A DNA stretch of 64,000 nt from Zychaea mexicana (Eukaryota > Mucoromycota > Mucoromycetes > Mucorales > Lichtheimiaceae), in NCBI RefSeq assembly GCF_025766255.1, contig NW_026516664.1, positions 558,001 through 622,000 on the forward strand, read 5' to 3'. Numbering within the stretch: the first letter of the stretch is position 1; every line of letters starts with the position of its first letter. Positions 10,001 through 20,874 of the stretch are shown here, in pieces. The notes under the pieces were generated by a model. It was not told where the DNA came from. It ran no database searches and saw only the letters and a program-made list of their open reading frames with translations. A program made the position numbers and the translations under genes.

Positions 10001-12443
10001 CCAGGGACTCGAGTCAATGGTCCAGCTACCATTATCGATGCGACGGCAACGGTGGTGGTCGAACCCGCATGTACGGCCGTTGTTACCTCACAGCACATTA
10101 CGATCACTGTTGGCAAGGGTGAAAAGAAAAAGATTACCACAGAAATGGAGCCTATCCAGCTATCCATCTTTTCGCATCGATTCATGAGCATTGCAGAGCA
10201 AATGGGTCGTAGTTTGCAAAAGACTGCTATCAGCACAAATATCAAGGAACGTCTCGACTTCTCATGTGCTCTGTTTAGCTCAGAGGGAGGTTTGGTTGCC
10301 AATGCTCCACATCTGCCCGTACATCTTGGCGCACTAAGTCATGCAGTGACTTATCAAATGAATTACTATAAGGACGATCTAAAAGAAGGAGATGTGATCA
10401 TGACGAACCACCCCAGCGCGGGCGGTTCCCATTTGCCTGGTATGTGCTTTTTTTTGTGCTTTTGTCTGTCCTTGGCTCTGTACGTTCTCTCTGCCTGTCT
10501 TCAGAGAAAACAAACAATGGCATCACAAGTATACAGCTAGTGCAACACCAACAGAAACTCATTCTCAGTATGAAAAATATCCTGTCTTAGATATTACCAT
10601 CATCACACCCGTCTTTGATAAAAGCAAAATTGTATTTTTCGTCGCCTCCCGTGCTCATCATGCGGATATTGGCGGATTAACAGCAGGTGACCTTCATTTA
10701 GGAAGAGAGATGCGAATTAATATAAAGTTTAACATTGACATCACTGTTAACCACTCGTTTTTCCTATTTTAGGTTCGATGCCACCGTTCTCAAAGGAGGT
10801 TAGTTTAGAGAAGGACAGGTGTATGGGCTTTGCTGTCTATAATTTATTATTATTACTATTTTCCTTTTTTTTGAAACGTATGACACCCCGTGCATATAGC
10901 TTTATCAGGAAGGTGCTGCGATCAAATCATTCAAAGTTGTCAGCAATGGGCATTTTGATGTGGATGGTTTGAAACGGTACATGTATGACATTCCAGGATC
11001 TTACCCCGGATGTTCCGGAACCCGGTTGCTACGCGATAATATATCAGGTGTGTGTGCGCAAAAGAAATAGTGGAAAAAGAGAAACAACTCCATCATCATC
11101 GACATCATCAGAACAAACGAACTCTGATGTCCTTTTTTGTTCATTATAGATATCAAGGCGCAGATTGCAGCCAACCAAAAGGGTATAAACCTCGTCACAT
11201 CGCTTATTGAGGAATACTCACTTGAGGTCGTGCAAGCTTATATGCGTCATATCCGCGCCAATGCTGAGGGAGCCGTTCGCGCATTACTCAAGGAAGTTGT
11301 GGCGAAACACAAAGGAGAAGCGCTCACTGCAGTGGACTACATGGACGACGGCACGCCGATCTGTCTCAAGATCAGCATTGACGAAAAGACGGGCAATGCT
11401 GTATTTGACTTTGATGGTACCGGTCCCGAGGTCTATGGAAACACCAATACACCCGAAAGTGTTTGTTACAGTGCGATCATCTATTGTGTCCGCTGCTTGG
11501 TTGCGCAAGACATACCGCTCAACTCGGGTTGTCTGGATCCAATTGACATTCGTATCCCGCCAAATTCGATCTTGAGCCCATCCGAAACGAGCGCTGTCGT
11601 TGGGGGCAACGTATTGACGAGTCAGCGAATCGTCGATGTCGTATTGAAGGCATTCAACGCTTGTGCTGCTAGTCAAGGCGACTGCAACAATCTGACTTTT
11701 GGCAAGAGTGACAAGGATCATGGCTGGGGCTATTATGAGACTATTGCAGGTGGTCACGGTGCTGGACCTACTTGGATCGGTCAAGATGGTGTGCACACAG
11801 TAAGTAGAAATCTTAATTCTTAGCAAAGCTAGCTCTGCTTTTCGACTCCTTAAGAAAAAAAAAAAGAATCTTTGTGCTCAACTTTGTTTCTTAGCATATG
11901 ACCAACACGCGCATCACGGATCCTGAAATATTCGAGCGACGGTACCCAGTCCTTTTACGCGAGTTTTCTCTGCGTTCAGGTAGGACATCTTGTTATTATA
12001 CCAAATAGCAACAACAGCTCTTTGTAGCTGCTACTAACTAGCTGAATTAATTATTAGACTCTGGCGGAAAAGGATATCATCGTGGTGGTGATGGTGTGAT
12101 CCGTGATATTGAATTCTTAGAAGCGGGTATTGAAGTCTCCATCTTGTCCGAGCGCCGTGTGTTTAGACCTTATGGTTTGCATGGTGGTGAGGATGCTAAG
12201 CCGGGTTTGAACTTGTGGGTCCGACATGTTGGTGACAAGATACTGACGCTCAATTTGTCGGGAAAGAACACTGCATTGTTTGGTAAAGGTGATCGCATCA
12301 TTATCCAAACACCTGGTGGCGGAGGTTATGGTGCACCAGGCGATACTAGCCCTTGTTCTCAAAACGTCATTCATCAAAAGCCTGTGGTGGTCAAGGCGAG
12401 TGGAAGCTTAGGCGCTTATAGAGAAATGCAGGAGAGCACGTGA
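7006..12443 (+). CDS. OXP1: 5-oxoprolinase (ATP-hydrolysing)
   Basis: Cytosolic enzyme of glutathione turnover (gamma-glutamyl cycle); ATP-dependent hydrolysis of 5-oxo-L-proline to glutamate. The N-terminal hydantoinase A-like part starts with the nucleotide-binding block [16 protein letters not shown]. It continues with [18 protein letters not shown], the block [10 protein letters not shown] around 8490, [23 protein letters not shown] and [11 protein letters not shown]. The hydantoinase B-like half follows: [83 protein letters not shown] and finally [12 protein letters not shown] just before the C-terminus. At least 12 short introns interrupt it; the largest open exon is about 9425-10440. 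The start [16 protein letters not shown] is the only Met close to the first motif. About 1,280-1,300 aa, normal for the family. The Helitron ends 232 bp upstream. Confidence 0.93.
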
Positions 12444-12803
12444 ATGAAATGATGTTAGAAGAGTGTGTCAGCTGACAACGGTTATTATATATAATAATTT
12501 TCCCTCCTTTCAATCAAAGCAAATCATTTTTCCAGGACAGACATGCATTACCATGCATGGATAATGGAAAAACGTCAAACCATGTTTTTTTGCTAATACT
12601 AGTGCTTGTTCCTGCCTTATTATCCTTGACAGATTTCTCTTTTTATTATTATAGTAAATATTTTGCGAGGGGAGTGGTGGAGGTTAGACTTTAGTAGGTG
12701 AGATGTGGGATGACGCTATATACAATAAACGAAGAACAACAGCAAAAAAAGTAAAAAGAGATAATGGTATACACATAGAAAAGATGAATAACGATAACAA
12801 AAA
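12444..12803. other. tail-to-tail intergenic region
   Basis: These 360 bp hold the 3' regions of OXP1 (+) and the next minus-strand gene. They are A/T-rich, with a TATATATAATAAT stretch near 12486 and AATAAA-like signals on either strand (for example 12724). No gene seen. Confidence 0.6.
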
Positions 12804-13587
12804 TTAAGAAATATGTTCCATAATCCTGTATGGATTGCCCGGGTTCACGGTAACGTTTTCGACTTCGAGTAGAACGGTATTACTATAACTACTAGTATCG
12901 CTATTGCTGATTTCATCGTCGTCGTTTTTAGATAAAGAAGTTGATGGCGAGGACGAGGTGCGGATGATTACTTCGACAAATAGTGGAAACTGCTGAAAAA
13001 ACTCTTCCATATCTTGTGTGATCAGTGGCTGACCATCCTCGAGTTGATGGTAGGTATAGACGTGACCAGTACGGATCTTAACAAAGACTTTGGCGAGGCC
13101 CAGTAACCGGTTATTGTTTTTCAGCTGTGCCAAGATGTCGTGTGCGATGTAATCGATGCCATCTTCCAGAATGGGTAGCGGGTCGTCTGGTTGTTTGTTG
13201 TAGACTTTGTGCTCGAGCCACTCTTCAAAGAACCTTGAAACCTGTGCTGCTGCTTTAGTGTTGGTATTGCCCAGTGTAGGGAGCTGCAATATTTACAGAA
13301 AACAGAAATTAGCTTGAAACGAAGAAGCAATGAGTACTTTTAAAGGTGTGCCCTCTTAAAGCAAGACTTACTGATATGAAGCGATTACCGCCATCCATGA
13401 AATAAGTGTTCTGGTAACATGCCAAGTCTTCCATAGCGGAGAGTTCTTCTTCGAAAAAGTCAATGTTGTCGGCTGTTGTGGCATCATCGTCTTCTTCAGA
13501 GTCATGGTAGGATATGCTCATTATCGAATGGTTGCTGGTATGGGGACTCGTGGTTTTGCCTTCATGGATGGTGACAGGCTCTATCAT
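12804..13587 (-). CDS. hypothetical acidic protein
   Basis: Two exons join in phase: 13587-13372 and 13283-12804, with donor GTAAGT and acceptor TTGCAG. The N-terminal part is acidic (HDSEEDDDATTADNIDFFEE) and leads into LACYQNTYFMDGGNRFIS. Exon 2 gives a helical-looking stretch (QVSRFFEEWLEHKVYNKQP, IDYIAHDILAQLKNNNRLL), then RTGHVYTYHQLEDGQPLI, a Ser/Asp-rich linker, and a C-terminus LLEVENVTVNPGNPYRI. Total about 232 aa from Met at 13587; a later Met at 13521 is also possible. There is no membrane segment or signal peptide. I do not recognise the family. It is convergent with OXP1. Confidence 0.65.
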
Positions 13588-14318
13588 TATTACAGAGTAT
13601 ACGTTGCGCAGTGTCGGGAGAAAGAGAGGAAGAGAGATGAGAAGGTTAAAAGTGGGCAAGAAGAGATTAACAGAAAAGAGAGAGAATCGATGGCCCTCTT
13701 TTTTCCCGCATTTTATTTACCTAAAGCGGTGGTTGTCGTGTGCGAGTTGACTAGCATTAAGCAAAGACGAAAGGGTGCGCAAATTTAAGATTCAAGTAAA
13801 GCCGAAGAAGTTCTGTGTGTGCACAAATAAGTTCCAGCAGTTTTTTTATATTTTTTGTGAGGAGGGTATCTTGTGGGACTGAGTTACTTGTCTCTCTTTT
13901 TGTTTCTCGCAGCTTCTTCTTGTGCTGTCGTCGTTTGTCTCTGCCCCATTCACCCACCCACCCACGCCCTGCCCTATAATCAGCTACTATCGGCGATTTA
14001 CTTTTTTATCTTGCATCAAAGACGAATTGGGTTCGACGCAAACGCTTTATCGATCCGAAAGATTAGTTTTCAAGACACATGATATTACCCTGGATGTGGT
14101 GCTTATTACTCCTTCACTCCCTCCTTCTATTATCTCTGCAGGATGCCTGTCATTCCCACGATGTTACTATTTCCTTTTTCTTTACACAACGCCCTGTCTT
14201 CTCCACTCTTCCATTCCTATCCCCCATCCCCCATCCCCCCCCAACAACAACAACAACAACACATCTTTCTCTTTGTCTACTTTATCGATTGTCACGCGGT
14301 TGACAATAATCTCCATGT
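13588..14318. other. intergenic, pyrimidine-rich on the plus strand
   Basis: This 730-bp stretch lies between two minus-strand genes. It carries the 5' side of the acidic protein gene and the 3' side of the transporter gene. A (CAA)n run is at 14243-14261, preceded by a C-rich tract CCCCCATCCCCCATCCCCCC. The overlapping open frames here are low-complexity and I do not call any of them. Confidence 0.5.
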
Positions 14319-16077
14319 TTATTTCTTTTTTCGACCGCCACCTCCAACAGTAAATAACAGCACACATCCAATCACCAGAATCGATCCGCAGCCCTTGTAT
14401 GCCGTAAAGCCTATTGTCAATATTATAGTCAGTTGTCCAATACAACTCCTCGAGGTTCTGCACTGTTTACAAGATATACATTAGAGATTTATAAAAAAAC
14501 ACTCACACTGAGCTGCATCAATGCTGCAATACCAAGCGTGACTAATACCATATACCAAGATTGCTCGAAGACCTTGCAATATACCTGTTGCGACCTTTTG
14601 TGTGCATGTGTGTGAGAGTGAGAGTGATGAGTGATGAGTCCTGTGTTCCATTCCTCCTGCTCTTTTTGCCACAGCACAGAAAAAAAAAGAAAAAAAGTTT
14701 TCTCACATTGCCCGTTCTGTCAATCAGCTCGTAATAGTTGTAAGAATGGATAGTGTTGGACAAGGCCACAAGGGCGTACATTCCCCACACTGACGAAATG
14801 CTCACGCTCGGTTGTATCTGAATGAGGGTATCGAAACGCGGCAGAGTATAGGCAGCAATCCAAACCAAAGCCAAAACAGTGGCGTAGATGCCTGTGGTGA
14901 AACACACACGGGCTGGTAGGGGGGATGGTATTTGCTTTGATAAGATATGGTCCGAGTACACATACATGCATGCTAGAAGTCAATAACAATAATAAGAATA
15001 ACGGTGGTAATGATGATTAGCTGTTTCAGGATATATTTACAAAATACAGAGTAGGTAATAGAGTCGCAATACTGTAATTAACTTACAGTAGCCGAAAGTC
15101 CCGACCATCGTCAACAGTGTGCCTGTCGTCAAGCTCATAGCACCGCTTGACGAATTTTTGTCAGGCGTCTCGAAACTTCCAAGCGAGCTGAGCGCTAATC
15201 CTGCGCTGGTTCCAAAAATGGCGAACCATTGAAGCTTTGATAAAGTTCGTCCCATGAGAAAGTAGGTTAGAATGGCGCACCAGATCACCACGCTGGAATA
15301 GATGACCTGATACATCTACAGTAATCGCATCATCACCATATTATACATGTTTATAGCAGCTAGCATTAGTTAGTCATTTGGCACTCATGCAATTCCGTTA
15401 TTGTTATCTGTCGTCCTAGACGCCTAATCTGGTCTGCTTACCCCTGAGCCAATGGCTGCAAACCCCATAGTGACCGAGAAATTGGCCATTACATCTAATA
15501 AGGCCAGCTTCATGACGGACTTGTGCGGAATCGGTCCGTCTGATATTTTTGACGCTTTCATTGTCGTCTCAGTTGGGCTCGCAGGCTTTTCTTCGTCTTC
15601 ATCCAAAACATCCATACTGATTCGATTTGCTACCTATTGAGTAAAGATGAACAACATGTAAGAATAATTGACGTAGACAGACATAAAAGGCAGGGATGTC
15701 TTACGTCGTCTGCATCATCGGTTGTTGCTACGCTGGTATATTGCTGCTTTTGCCGGGATAGAATGATAGGGATGATTAATCCCACCAATACCATGCCTGT
15801 GTATTGTGCCAGTTGTGTTAAATAACTGTCACCCGCTATATTCAACAAAGTTCAAGATGGGAACGCCATTAGCTATTAAAAGATCTTTGACAGTTCACGA
15901 TGAAAAAAAAAAAAAGAAAAGAAAATACTTGCTGGCAGCACCGGAATAGAATAAAAACTGGGTTCCAAGTGTTGTCGATAACCCGGTAAGAAGAAATGAG
16001 ATTTGGTGAGTGATTGTAACAACCATGTCAGGATGCAGCCATGATGATGATGAAGTTGCTGCTGCCATTGCCAACAA
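14319..16077 (-). CDS. SLC35-like (DMT superfamily) transporter
   Basis: A multi-pass membrane transporter of the drug/metabolite (EamA/SLC35) type, built from several exons on the minus strand. Exon blocks in order: MLAMAAATSSSSWLHPDMVV with ISFLLTGLSTTLGTQFLFYS (TM1); YLTQLAQYTGMVLVGLIIPI (TM2); a charged loop MDVLDEDEEKPASPTET; VMKLALLDVMANFSVTMGFA (TM3); MYQVIYSSVVIWCAILTYFL (TM4); KLQWFAIFGTSAGLALSSLG (TM5); TGTLLTMVGTFGYC (TM6); VCFTTGIYATVLALVWIAAY (TM7); SVWGMYALVALSNTIHSYNY (TM8); and two more before the end, GGGGRKKK. The C-terminal lysines could act as an ER/Golgi retrieval signal. The paired 5+5 TM layout fits a nucleotide-sugar or SLC35F-type transporter; the substrate cannot be read from the sequence. 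Introns interrupt between TM segments. Confidence 0.75.
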
Positions 16078-16577
16078 CTGCAGAGGGGTGAGTGTACTGG
16101 CTTTCTGGTTGGTTGGGTGGTCAAAGAAGTAGCTTTTTTAGTTTGATTTCTTTCTCTGCTTTCCTGACTCTCCGAACAACCAACCACGTTGCTATTATCG
16201 TTAATTGCTGATAATTAGAATGTATACTGTGTATCTTTTTATAATATCCTCTGTTTATGTTAACTTGGCCAATACTGGAGCACGCACAACCTGCATGAAT
16301 GACAATGTCTCTTTGTCTCCTTGCAATTACTACTACTTTATATTATTATGCGACTATATTACATCATAAAGACAAGGCTGACAAACCAATACTCTTCATT
16401 CTTGCCCTGCCACGCATACATCCTCATTTGAATGCTGTCAAGCAGCTGTTTTTATTACTATGCGACTATGTACAAAGTAGTTCTTTTGTTGAAGAGGGAA
16501 AGTATAAGGGGATGCATGATGAGCCGTTGATGGCGGTATAGTTTATATACAGTGTGAGAGTGCGTGACGTGAATTTA
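16078..16577. other. intergenic
   Basis: About 500 bp between two minus-strand genes. It should contain the promoter of the transporter gene and the 3' region of its upstream neighbour. A/T-rich; no coding signal or repeat seen. Confidence 0.5.
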
Positions 16578-17086
16578 TCATCCACGAAGTGTCGAAATCA
16601 TGATATCCAAGACGTCGATCGTTGCTGCTTCATGAGCATTTTGAGCAACGTCCTAACAACGGTTCATTTTAACACTCTAAAAATAGCCTCCTTCTACATA
16701 TACCCGGTGTTTAATTGCCTTACCTGGATAAGTGTTTCCTGACGAGAAGACGACGCCAGAGCAAGAAACTCATACGTGGATATCACCGTCCAGTACATTT
16801 CGTTACTGAGATATATGTTTTTTATAAGTCTGCTATTGAGCTGGTGTTCGGCGTCGAGTAGTTCTGGTAATTCCGGAACGCGTGCATTATCACATTGTGT
16901 TTCGGCTGCTTGTCGATGTTCATCGCACTCTTGATCCGAAAGTGCAAGTAATTCAGTTTCAATGTACATGCACCACTGAGTACACCGTTCAATAAAAAAC
17001 GGTTTCCAAGTGGCAACACGTGGTGTCATAGCTTCTTCTAGGATTTGTGAGTATGTGGCGATGGCTGTAACTAGATTTTCATTCAT
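16578..17086 (-). CDS. hypothetical helical protein
   Basis: Two exons on the minus strand. The first, from 17086 (MNENLVTAIATYSQILEEAM), runs to about 16726 and ends SSRQETLIQ at a GTAAGG donor. The second, about 16649-16578, reads DVAQNAHEAATIDVLDIMIS and stops after TLRG. The product is about 145 aa, rich in Glu/Gln and predicted mostly helical, with several Cys in ERCTQWCMYIETE. An acceptor-like TTCTGCAG precedes the start codon, so a further upstream exon is possible and the start is uncertain. No family recognised. Confidence 0.5.
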
Positions 17087-17368
17087 AAGCTGCAGAACAA
17101 GAAAAGCGGCGGTGTCTTCTTTTCAGCACGTAAAATTTTATACGAAGCTAAATTACATAACGAGATATACAACGATTGCTCCACAGAGACTTATAGAAGT
17201 AATAGTTTGGGATCATCCTCCAAAATATTCTACAGCTTTTGGGAGGACGTGTGGGCAGTCAAATAATCAGCACGTTCTTGAGAGACGAACTTGCACGGTC
17301 TGTTGAGATGTGTATAGCATGGTCAGCAATAGTCGGCAACCTGCGAAGAACCAGCTGTTCCACACCAT

Positions 17369-18130
17369 TAGATTTTCACCAGTTCTATGATCGTGTCTCT
17401 GTTAAATTCCTTGATACCCTCGAGTTCAACGATCTTTAAGCGAGGAAGCGATCGCAATTTACGAACGAATATTGCAATCTCATCAGACGACACGGGACAG
17501 TCGATAAGTCTAATTGTGATCCATAGCACCGTAATAATGATAATTGCGAATAGGTTTAGTATCGCCTCAATGACATCACAACACTTTGCGAGTGCAATAG
17601 TTCGCAATCCGTCTTTGCTTTTTCGCGCAGTTCATATAAATACGGCCAACAGCATGGTTGTTCTGTCCGTAGACAATGTTTAGATACAGTACATCAACCG
17701 CCTTCTCCTGTTTGCCTTGCATAAAGTGCTACAGCTGCCCTGTAACAAGATAACCTTCTCCAATTGCTAGTCGGTTCTCTATCATTTTTCATGCGTCTGA
17801 AACGGCATCCCAAACTTGTCTTAATTTCCAAGCGCTTGTGCCCGTGCGAGAAGCAAAAGTTTTCGAACATACTTCTTATAGTGGATTTTGCAATCGACTC
17901 ATTATCAGCTGCTTCAGTTGTTCGAGTAATTGAATAGATCGCTAACTGTGTCTCGTACAGAATGTGTTCTGCTTGTGAGGTTCAATTCGTTTGTTTGAAT
18001 TATCAATTGCTGAGCCATTTATCGGAAGAGGTCTTTCTGTCAAATTGTTGTTACGCAAACGAAGGATGTGCTGTTGCAAGACGGCGGTTATGTTGGCAAT
18101 AAAATCATAGTCACGTTGCAGCGTTTATTT
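17369..18130 (-). pseudogene. decayed minus-strand gene(s), one part leucine-rich-repeat-like
   Basis: Coding-like peptides follow each other on the minus strand in different frames: LQRDYDFIANITAVLQQHIL near 18115; then ILYETQLAIYSITRTTEAAD and STIRSMFENF (18000-17830); SNWRRLSCYRAAVALYARQ (about 17720); YLYELREKAKTDCELLHSQS (about 17640); and an open frame 17607-17369 ending in LRSLPRLKIVELEGIKEFN, which reads like a leucine-rich repeat of F-box/LRR type. One GTAACA...CAAGCAG intron would join the first two in phase. Other joins need frameshifts or cross stops. I read this as one or two decayed genes rather than a working one. Confidence 0.35.
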
Positions 18131-18182
18131 TTGCCAAAACAGAACAAAACAAATGTATAACGGTAGCAGTACATGTTACTAC

Positions 18183-20361
18183 TTATTGCTGGTTTTCGTA
18201 GTAGTATCCGTACAAAAATCGAGATTTCATGGCGCGACTTGCGTCGGATTTTGCACCAGTGTACACGAGAATTTTCGAATCGGTGTTTGGCGCAATCATA
18301 TAGCCCGTCTTGTAAACATCCGTGCTGTTTGGGTGTAAAAGAGCCAGGCTAGGATCCGCATAATACGTGTCCCCTTTTAGCTTAATCATCGGTTCCAATT
18401 CGTCTAAGGCCCGTGTTCCAGTTTCTCGATAAACATGCAAATTGGCTGCGAACTTGTCGTGGTCCTCTTCTGTAGTCTAATTTTATATTAGTTTCTGGTT
18501 ATAATATAAAATAGTGGCAGTATATAGGAGACTATTTTACGAAAAATAAATAACATAGTTGTAAAATGACAATTTACCATGACATCTGTATACGTATATC
18601 CATCTGCACACATGTTAACAAGAGTGTATGTATTATTATTCAATTCTGGATGTATCTTGGCAAGAACCGTTGATGATCCGCGTACAACACCAGAAGCAAG
18701 GCTTCTTTTGACCTTAATTCCTCTCAAATCAATATGCCCGTCCAAAATAGCAATACGCATGTTCTCGGTGTCGATAGACTACTCAATATATCAAATTAAA
18801 CATGTATGATATTAGATCGCTCCTTAATAATAGTATAAGACATGACAACTGCACATCACTTACTGTTAGATTCACAGTACCCCGTCCTACAGTAGCCGTA
18901 AAACGTAAAAAATTCAGATCTTTGGCATAAACATTTCCTGCTTTTGCATGGAACATAAAATGCTGCAAGCCACCATTGCCGTTCGTGAAAGAAGCGCTAG
19001 TTTCGTTGGTGCTAGAATATATATCTGGTAATATAATCCGTAGTGAACATTTGACATGATGAAATGTTGTACTACGAAGCCATAGACTGTAGCGCCCATA
19101 GCCACCGTATAGCTGAAGCCCCGCATCTCTGAAACCATTATCGTCATCGTCATCGTCATCGTTGTCGCTGTTATTGTCATAATGGCCGTCATACGAGGTA
19201 TACGATGGTTTCAGATAGATATGCAACATTTCGGTAGAATCAAGGCCAGCTTGAGATGCCGTTAAAATGTGTACAGAAACGTCAATATCATCGTCGACTT
19301 GGATAGCTAGACCGCGGATGGATCCTCCAGGCACGGATATGTTTTGTGCATAATCAACTGCGAGTGGACTGAAATCAATATAACCGTACCGATTTGAGAA
19401 GGTAGTGCTGCTACTTGGGGTTGCCACATATCCGCGTGTCTTTGTTGATCCCACCACCATACTATCATGGGCAGCGCTAAAGGTGGGCATGGGCGCGCCA
19501 CTGTGATTGAATGGGGAAAGGAATGCGGAGGATGGCGATGGTGGAAGAGAGGAGAAGCTCTTTGTTTCTGAGTAGGGTGCCTGTGCTCCCGAATAATTAG
19601 CAGATGGCTGTGGTGTAGGAAATGGCCGGCCGTTATTGCTGAAGGTAGACGATAGCTCTGGGATTCTGGAAAATACAAGGAAATCATTTAGCAGTGTCTG
19701 CGGACGGTAGCATTTGCCCATGATGTCTAAAGAGGATATGTCGTTTTTGTTAATTCCAGTTGGTTTTCACTTTGTTGCTTAGAATATAACTTACCTTCTC
19801 CGTAGCTTCTGGCAAGGAATCGGATCGACCTTCTTAGCACTAGCAGTTCGCGTGTTCTTGGAAAGCTAACAGGGTAGTCTATGGAAATCTCCCATTCTTC
19901 TGCACATGTGCCAGAAATCGGAGACAACTACAACTAAACATGAATAATTGTGTATATGTGTGCTTTGCATATGCCTTTATCTGGTGCACAGCTATATTAC
20001 GAATCAGCATACTTATATGGTGCTTACCTGATTATATATACTGTTGAGACAGTACAATCCCAAAAGGCAGCATGCAGCAATGCAAACAAACATACTTCTA
20101 AAGGTCCCTGTAGTGCATACACAATATGACTTTCAGTATCAGACGCTTTATCTTGTGTATACATGTACGATTGTTTTAAGATAATATACTGAGACCCATA
20201 CAACGTGGTTTTTTTGAATGCTTGTTAGTTTTAGCGCTGGTCTTCGTAGAGTCGTCCGCATCAGATACTAGTGCTGAATCTTTTTTGTTCCCTCGCAACA
20301 TTGCTTTGCTTGCTGGTGATATCAATACTGAGGTGAAATCTTCATTTTTCGTTTCTTCCAT
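18183..20361 (-). CDS. type II membrane / secreted protein with DUF4097-like ectodomain
   Basis: Multi-exon minus-strand gene. The N-terminus MEETKNEDFTSVLISPASKA is cytosolic and Lys/Ser-rich. A GTATAT donor at about 20195 can join in phase to an exon coding FRSMFVCIAACCLLGLYCLN, a single signal-anchor segment. After one less certain exon (SPISGTCAEEWEISIDYP), the large exon 19671-18865 gives a Pro/Ser-rich stalk (SFSSLPPSPSSAFLSPFNHS), then a beta-rich domain with YIDFSPLAVDYAQNISVPGG, a poly-Asp loop (DNDDDDDDDNGF), and FMFHAKAGNVYAKDL. Later exons continue NMRIAILDGHIDLRGIKVKR and end near GYYYENQQ. The repeated strand-Gly-hydrophobic pattern resembles putative adhesin (DUF4097) domains; that is an inference. 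Likely surface-exposed. Confidence 0.6.
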
Positions 20362-20874
20362 TTTCTGCGGTAAAAAAAATTGGGGAGGAGAAGAAAATAG
20401 GAGAAAATGGGCGGTGCCACAGTAAGCTGAGCACTGGAGAAAATAAACTTTTTTTCTTAACATGCTTCAAACACCATATTTGGTATTGTACGACATTCGA
20501 ATTTTGAGCTTTGTAACCCACGAGGTCCTTTTTTAGAACAAGTCGAGCTGTTGTGAACGAGTCGCAGTATCGTTTGGTTCTCAATATCAGACGTAAAAAA
20601 GCTTAATAGTGAGCGGGTGCATGTCTATATAACACTACCTCTCAGTACGTCCAGCATATAATATAATTTGCCTCAATTGAGACGGTGGGTGTCTGCATGC
20701 TACGTTGTTTACATCTCAGTATCTTACATGCTCATGTCTTATGTGCGATTGCCTTTTCCTCAGGTACAGTGTATAGCATGCTTGCTAGAAGGATTAAGGT
20801 ATGATACCATGAATCTATTATATCTAACCACTTTATATATTTCGCTCAGTATCAGAGCTATCACCTCAATATAT
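20362..20874. other. intergenic
   Basis: About 510 bp between the membrane-protein start and the HIBCH stop, both on the minus strand. It holds the promoter of the former. A/T-rich, with no repeats or coding signal beyond short chance frames. Confidence 0.5.

Noticed and set aside
10000..10302. 205-codon minus-strand frame 9685-10302
   Set aside because: Shadow of the large OXP1 exon, whose plus-strand frame matches 5-oxoprolinase throughout.
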